Source: Bacillota bacterium
Lineage (GTDB): Bacteria; Bacillota_C; Negativicutes; Sporomusales; Sporomusaceae
Assembly (NCBI GenBank): GCA_023441125.1
Contig: JAEZQV010000342.1
Location: 1-10,331 of the forward strand
Direction of reading: 5' to 3'
DNA: 10,331 nt
A program made the position numbers and the translations under genes. Position 1 is the stretch's first letter, and the number at the start of each line of letters is the position of its first letter. Below the pieces are notes generated by a model. It ran no database searches. It worked only from the letters and a program-made list of their open reading frames with translations, and was not told where the DNA came from. This document shows positions 6,529 to 10,331 of this stretch, in pieces.

Positions 6529-6805
6529 ACTCCGCGTTACCACCCTACTTACTGCAACCGGCGAAAATACTGGCTGCAATCGCTCATAAAGTACGGAGCA
6601 GAGCTCGATACCCCAGCACGATAACGGGTGCTGTTACCTTCCTGCGAAGGCCCCGGCCTGGCTTACTGTCATTCAGCCTGCAACTCACAGATGATTTTCG
6701 GTCATAACGGATATTACTGGCTCGCACCAACCCCAGTTCGCTGAAACATCACTTATATGCCTACTCTTCTGTTCATCGTTTTTCCATAATCTATTTAATT
6801 ATATT
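6487..6805 (-). promoter_or_regulatory. T-box riboswitch leader, isoleucine-type (AUC specifier)
   Basis: The roughly 320-nt leader of the threonine dehydratase gene has the full transcriptional T-box layout. The distal arm of stem I, AGCGAACTGGGG and GGTGCGAGCCAG, lies at 6742-6717. The specifier region GAAAATCATCTGTGAG contains ATC at 6695-6693, nine bases in total from the end of the codon to the end of GAG, the usual spacing. The T-box sequence AGGGTGGTAACGCGG is at 6546-6532 and differs from the common form by A for C. TGGT would pair with an uncharged ACCA end, fitting the A discriminator of tRNA-Ile. A terminator follows. Uncharged tRNA-Ile should allow readthrough into the gene. A one-base shift would read AAT (Asn), less likely from both spacing and gene context. 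Confidence 0.92.
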
Positions 6806-6811
6806 GTTTCA

Positions 6812-6840
6812 AGTATATAGAAAAAAATACCGGCTGTCAA
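6812..6840 (-). promoter_or_regulatory. sigma-A promoter of the T-box transcript
   Basis: On the minus strand a consensus TTGACA (6840-6835), 17 bases, and TATACT (6817-6812). The start would be near 6805, which sets the 5' end of the T-box leader. Confidence 0.85.
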
Positions 6841-6913
6841 TAAATTCATTGTCATATTTTTGTCACAAACTTGGCTTAGAATGGTACCAAACCCATGAAA
6901 AGGAGATGTCCCT

Positions 6914-7381
6914 ATGAATAAGCTAAAGTTGTTAATAGCTACCACCTTTATTTTTGTCATGCTGGCCGGCAATGCCTTCGCCTGGAATGAGCGTTCTGAA
7001 GGCCGTCCTTCCCTGCCCGCACTGGCCCAAACGCAGGGTGTTTTTATCTGGCATGATGCTAATGACAAACTCCATCTCACCGCCACCAGCCGCGGCAATC
7101 ACAGCATTTCCGGAGTCATTAAAACCGATGGCCGCTTCTATGATATTCAGGAAAAGCAGTTGGAAAACGGCGATTATCTGAAGGTAAACCGCGACCGTAA
7201 TACCATTCAGTTTCGCTTTTCTACCGGCCGCAGCTTCGATGGCGTCGATTTTAAGGTTCATGGTGGCCATTCCGTTACTTTTGATCTGTTCAGGGACGGG
7301 GCAGCCATGCCGAAAAAAGAGATTTATATCGGCAAAAAAGGCTGGCATCCTTTGCGTAACAGCTTTAAGCTGGAAAGATAA
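6914..7381 (+). CDS. secreted protein of unknown function (155 aa)
   Basis: I do not recognise the family. A clear Sec signal peptide opens the protein: MNKLK, a hydrophobic core LLIATTFIFVMLAG, and an AFA site giving predicted cleavage after residue 23, before W24. There is no lipobox cysteine. The 132-residue mature part is rich in polar beta-like segments (GVFIWHDANDKLHLTAT, YLKVNRDRNTIQFRFS, HSVTFDLFRDG), has no cysteine and is basic at the end (KKGWHPLRNSFKLER). It looks like a small extracytoplasmic beta-rich domain. AAGGAGATG is placed 6-9 bases before ATG 6914. It is transcribed alone, divergently from the T-box unit, and is followed by a hairpin terminator. A -10-like TAGAAT (6877-6882) has no properly spaced -35. 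Confidence 0.82.
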   Translation: MNKLKLLIATTFIFVMLAGNAFAWNERSEGRPSLPALAQTQGVFIWHDANDKLHLTATSRGNHSISGVIKTDGRFYDIQEKQLENGDYLKVNRDRNTIQFRFSTGRSFDGVDFKVHGGHSVTFDLFRDGAAMPKKEIYIGKKGWHPLRNSFKLER

Positions 7382-7405
7382 CTTATTGAAAACAGCGTAC
7401 GTACA

Positions 7406-7439
7406 GGAAAACCCCGCTTGCCAGCAAGCGGGGTTTTCC
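7406..7439. terminator. bidirectional terminator hairpin between convergent genes
   Basis: GGAAAACCCCGCTTG and CAAGCGGGGTTTTCC form a perfect 15-bp stem with a 4-base loop. Because it is fully symmetric, GCGGGGTTTTCC follows on both strands, so it can end transcripts of the secreted-protein gene (plus) and of the metal-transport operon (minus). Confidence 0.85.
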
Positions 7440-7448
7440 ATGCAGCTA

Positions 7449-7488
7449 ACCAAAGTCCAGCTGCTTACGCTAAGCGGTTGGACTTGGT
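7449..7488. repeat. second long hairpin next to the bidirectional terminator
   Basis: ACCAAAGTCCA (7449-7459) and TGGACTTGGT (7479-7488) pair with one bulged A, and an inner GCTTA/TAAGC (7463-7467, 7471-7475) closes on a 3-base loop. No T-run follows on either strand. It lies 11 bases past the stop codon of the minus-strand 77-aa gene, so it would form the 3' end structure of the metal-transport transcript before the terminator. Confidence 0.65.
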
Positions 7489-7499
7489 CTTATATGGGA

Positions 7500-7733
7500 C
7501 TAGGCCTTAACCGTACCTACCTGCCGTTCTGCGATTAAGTCTTCCAAGCGTTCTTTTTGACGCATGAGCTCCTCCAGCGGAATTTCTCCTATTCCCTGCG
7601 CCGCAGCCGGCATCGGCACGGCCGGCGCTATAGCGCCGCGCAGCGCCTGCTGCTCGGACAATAGCTTGTACCCAAATGCGCCGGCAATGGTACCAACAGC
7701 CAGACCGATCCAAAAATCACTTCTTGTAAACAT
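7500..7733 (-). CDS. small single-span membrane protein of the metal-transport operon (77 aa)
   Basis: Unrecognised family. It has one predicted membrane helix (about residues 7-25, FWIGLAVGTIAGAFGYKLL, with small-residue packing positions), then an Ala/Pro linker (33-46) and a charged helix (52-70, PLEELMRQKERLEDLIAER) that could form a coiled coil. The start is ATG 7733, eight or so bases after GGAGGTG; the frame stays open upstream into the ATPase gene, but the binding site favours this ATG. Only 17 bp separate it from the ATPase stop, so it is almost certainly co-transcribed. Its position suggests an accessory or regulatory subunit of the pump, which is inference. It is followed by the 7449-7488 hairpin and the shared terminator. 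Confidence 0.75.
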   Translation of the reverse strand: MFTRSDFWIGLAVGTIAGAFGYKLLSEQQALRGAIAPAVPMPAAAQGIGEIPLEELMRQKERLEDLIAERQVGTVKA

Positions 7734-7750
7734 AGTTTCACCTCCCCTCC

Positions 7751-9880
7751 CTAGCGGCAAAAGCCTCTGCCTGCTTGCTTATTCATCATCAACAGCCGGG
7801 CACTGTTAAGCACCACCCCAATAGTGGCCGCATTATGAATGAGGGCCGAAATCATCGGGTTGGTCCGGCCAATGGCGCCCAGCAGCATAGCCGCCGTGTT
7901 GACGGCAATGGTTGCTGTGAAATTCTGCTGGACAATCTTCATGGTTTGCTTGCCAAGGGTAACCACTTCTGAGAGCACTAACGGATCTTCGGAATTAATG
8001 GTAATGGCCGCCGATTCCACGGCAATATCGGTACGCCTCCCGCCCATCGCCACGCCGACATCGGCGAATGCCAGCGCCGGGGCATCATTCACTCCGTCAC
8101 CGACCATCAAGACCTGCGAGCGCTTTCTGAGACGGTTGACTAAAGTGGCTTTATCCTCCGGCAGCACTTCGGCGTGATAGGCATCGATATCGAGCGCATT
8201 GGCCACGTGTCTGGCCACCGGCTCGGTATCGCCGGTCAGCATGACAACTTCATCCACACCTTGCCGCCGTAACTGATTGATCGTCTTTTTAAGATTGGGG
8301 CGGATGGGATCACTGACCACCAAAACGCCCAATAGCTTTTGGTCGCGCGCCACATACACCAGATTATAGCCGCGATCGGCGCTTGTTTGGTCGCCAAGGC
8401 CCCTGCAGTCGACCTGGTGTTCCTCCATAAACCGCCAGCTGCCCACCAAAATCCGGCCGCCGCGAATATTTTCAAAATCAGGAACCTCCGCCAAAATTCC
8501 CCGGGCCACGATGGTTTCCGTGGTGGTATGGGGCGGAATGACCCAGCCCTGACTGGCCACATATTCTAACACAGCGCACGCTAACGGGTGCGCCGAATGA
8601 AGTTCGGCCGAAGCCGCTAAGAGCAGCAGTTCCCGTTCGCTAATGCCAGCCGCCGTATTGACGGTAACAACCTGCGGCTTGCCGACCGTAATGGTCCCGG
8701 TCTTGTCCAGCACGACGGTATCGACGCCGGCCAGCGCCTCCACATAGTTGCCGCCCTTAACCAGAACGCCCCGGCTGGCGGCCCGGCCAATTGCGGCCGA
8801 GATGGCGGTGGCGGTGGAGAGCTTCAGGCCGCAGGAAAAATCAATAAAGAGCATATTGAGTACCCGCTGCCAGTCTTTGGTGGCCCCGTAAACCAGACCG
8901 GCGGCAATAAAGGAAATCGGCACCAGCATATTGGCCATCCGGTCCGCAAAATTCTGCACCGGCGCACGCCGGGTTTGCGCCTCTTCTACCATGTGGACAA
9001 TCCGGGCCAGCGCCGTATCGTCTCCCATTTTCTCAACGATGATCTCCAGAAAACCATTTTGCAGCACTGTGCCGGCATATACATAGTCACCCTGGCCTTT
9101 TTCCGCCGGTATGTATTCCCCGGTAATGGAGGACTGATCCACCGCAGCCGCGCCGGACAATACCCGGCCATCCACACAGATCTTTTCGCCCAGATGGACA
9201 GCGATTTTGTCGCCCGGCTGCAGGCTTTCCACGGCGACCCGCACTTCATGGCCGTCCGCTTCAATTTTCCATACATACTGCTGATCCAGCTGCAGCAGAT
9301 TGGATATATGCTTGCGGGCTCGCTCCGCCGTATACGTGGTAAGCATTTCAGCAAAATTGGACAGGGCCAGCAAGGTTAGGCTGGACTCGGGTTTACCGCC
9401 TAATATCGAAGCCATTACCGCCGTTGTTGTCAGGGTATCGGCATTAGGCTGCCGCTCCACGATCAGACTGCGGACGCCGCTGGCAATAAACTTGCGGGCT
9501 ATAAAAAAAACAAAGGCACTCCGGGCCAGATACAAGGCCGTGAAGGTACCCGGTACCGCCAGCTTAAGCAGTTGCAGCCCCACGAGGCCGGCCCCGGCCA
9601 GAATGGCATCCCGCCGGTAGGCGGCAAACGGCGTGGTTTCCTCGCCGTCTGACTGAACACACGGCAAATTCGCCGGCCGGCGTACCGGTCGCAGTTGCTC
9701 AATTCTGGCCATGATCGCCGCCACCGGCAGCTGCCCCCGGTAATATACGGACAGGGTATTATGTTCCCCGGCACAAGCGCTGCTAACAGCGGGAATCTGC
9801 CGGATAGCGGCTTCCAGCAGCGTTCTTTGCGAGGAGGACAACGCGGCCGGCAGCGGTAGTGTTATGTACTGATAAGCCAT
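7751..9880 (-). CDS. P1B-type heavy-metal-translocating ATPase with atypical membrane motif
   Basis: A 709-residue ATP-driven metal pump. The actuator TGE is at 253-255, the phosphorylated aspartate D392 in DKTGT, the P1B hallmark HP at 431-432, TGD at 549-551 and GDGVNDAP at 595-602. Membrane helices are visible at about 92-137, 150-178, 318-360 and 654-697. The helix that normally carries CPCxxGLATP reads FSCGLKLSTA (348-357), so the central proline is Ser and the first Cys is Phe, leaving C350. The N-terminal 70 residues look like a ferredoxin-like HMA fold without CxxC. This resembles the CtpC-like branch (Mn/Zn) more than Cu pumps; the metal is unknown. ATG 9880 overlaps the upstream stop by one base (TAATG) and has AAGGGCGG before it; an in-frame start at 9916 lies inside the upstream gene. 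Confidence 0.92.
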   Translation of the reverse strand: MAYQYITLPLPAALSSSQRTLLEAAIRQIPAVSSACAGEHNTLSVYYRGQLPVAAIMARIEQLRPVRRPANLPCVQSDGEETTPFAAYRRDAILAGAGLVGLQLLKLAVPGTFTALYLARSAFVFFIARKFIASGVRSLIVERQPNADTLTTTAVMASILGGKPESSLTLLALSNFAEMLTTYTAERARKHISNLLQLDQQYVWKIEADGHEVRVAVESLQPGDKIAVHLGEKICVDGRVLSGAAAVDQSSITGEYIPAEKGQGDYVYAGTVLQNGFLEIIVEKMGDDTALARIVHMVEEAQTRRAPVQNFADRMANMLVPISFIAAGLVYGATKDWQRVLNMLFIDFSCGLKLSTATAISAAIGRAASRGVLVKGGNYVEALAGVDTVVLDKTGTITVGKPQVVTVNTAAGISERELLLLAASAELHSAHPLACAVLEYVASQGWVIPPHTTTETIVARGILAEVPDFENIRGGRILVGSWRFMEEHQVDCRGLGDQTSADRGYNLVYVARDQKLLGVLVVSDPIRPNLKKTINQLRRQGVDEVVMLTGDTEPVARHVANALDIDAYHAEVLPEDKATLVNRLRKRSQVLMVGDGVNDAPALAFADVGVAMGGRRTDIAVESAAITINSEDPLVLSEVVTLGKQTMKIVQQNFTATIAVNTAAMLLGAIGRTNPMISALIHNAATIGVVLNSARLLMMNKQAGRGFCR

Positions 9881-10331
9881 TAATACCGCCCTTTCAGCAG
9901 GGAGTAGGCCCACCACACCAGTTGCGGACCGGCGGGACGCTGCCCCAGGTTCCAGATCTTGAGCCCCCCCGAAATCAGCATCAGTAATGCCGCAACCGTA
10001 CGTAAATCCAGTGTCCGGCCGGTATTATTAAACAGCGTACGGTTCAGTTGCCGGAACAAGCTGCGAATGTTCAGGCCAATTTGGCCATAGTCGGCATTCG
10101 CCGCCGGCAGTCTGTGCAGTTGCTGCAGATAGTCCAAAGCCAGATCGATATATTCTTCCTGACAGGAATACGCCAGCAGGACAGTGCCGGTAACCGGATT
10201 TACCCGAACCTGCTGCATTCCTTTGATCCGGGCCAGGTATTGCTCCCATTCCACCGCCAGTTCCGGATTGTTGAACAAATCTTCGTGCTGGTAGCGCCGC
10301 CGACCAGGCAGAGCATGCACCAGAGTAAAAC
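9880..10331 (-). CDS. HMA2-like membrane protein, 5' end outside the window
   Basis: The frame is open to the right edge, so the start is not seen; a GTG at 10320 is in frame, but the preceding codons (F-T-L) fit the expected first strand leading into VHALPGRRRY, so I treat the gene as partial. The visible part has a degenerate metal-associated fold (strand VHALPGRRRY, helix PELAVEWEQYLARIKGM, strands QQVRVNPVTGTVLLAYS, helix IDLALDYLQQL) without CxxC. It ends in hydrophobic segments (about residues 105-121 and 132-145, counting from the GTG). This arrangement matches proteins called HMA2-domain that accompany P-type ATPases. Stop and start overlap (TAATG) with the ATPase, implying coupled translation. 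Its role is probably to assist the pump, but the substrate is unknown. Confidence 0.75.
   Translation of the reverse strand, partial: FTLVHALPGRRRYQHEDLFNNPELAVEWEQYLARIKGMQQVRVNPVTGTVLLAYSCQEEYIDLALDYLQQLHRLPAANADYGQIGLNIRSLFRQLNRTLFNNTGRTLDLRTVAALLMLISGGLKIWNLGQRPAGPQLVWWAYSLLKGRY

Noticed and set aside
6690..6705. ACC triplet (Thr) upstream of the T-box specifier as an alternative codon
   Set aside because: It lies before the GAAA segment, while the specifier normally follows it; the distance to the downstream GAG fits ATC, and TGGT fits tRNA-Ile.
9880..9916. Longer ATPase start at 9916
   Set aside because: It would overlap the upstream gene by 37 bases without a binding site, whereas ATG 9880 forms the classic TAATG coupling with AAGGGCGG before it.

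Overview
The window looks like a chromosomal segment of an anaerobic, low-to-mid G+C Firmicutes-type bacterium. The evidence is strong AGGAGG-type ribosome binding sites, sigma-A promoters, a PdxS/PdxT vitamin B6 pathway, a T-box leader and Rho-independent terminators. The overall flavour (an HMA2-type protein next to a P-type ATPase, GC-rich coding DNA with AT-rich spacers) would fit a Negativicute such as a Sporomusa relative. That placement is inference from reading only.

Layout, left to right. (1) 1-2061, minus: the first 687 codons of an intact Cas3 HD-nuclease/helicase, with its 3' end beyond the left edge; the rest of a type I CRISPR-Cas operon should lie outside. (2) 2161-2721, minus: a DEDDh 3'-5' exonuclease with a GTG start. 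(3) 2722-3214: a long spacer holding a minus-strand terminator with no obvious gene in front of it, a structured stretch, and the pdxST promoter bracketed by two near-identical 14-bp palindromes. (4) 3215-4677, plus: pdxS-pdxT, the two-subunit PLP synthase, then a terminator. (5) 4881-5418, plus: two small unrecognised proteins and a terminator. (6) 5484-6473, minus: a short (ACT-less) threonine dehydratase preceded by a complete T-box leader whose specifier reads AUC (Ile). (7) 6914-7381, plus: a secreted protein of unknown family. (8) 7406-7488: two hairpins between convergent genes. (9) 7500-10331, minus: a three-gene unit of an HMA2-like membrane protein (5' end cut by the edge), a P1B-type metal ATPase with an unusual membrane metal-site motif, and a small single-span protein.

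How parts work together: PdxS and PdxT make PLP, the cofactor of the nearby threonine dehydratase. That enzyme appears to be controlled by tRNA-Ile charging instead of by allosteric feedback. The three metal-transport genes are tightly spaced (1-bp overlap, then a 17-bp gap) and should be one transcript. No CRISPR array, tRNA, rRNA or insertion sequence was seen.

The points most worth a second look are the twin palindromes and possible divergent small RNA upstream of pdxS, the Ile T-box on a TdcB-sized enzyme, and the ATPase with FSC in place of CPC.
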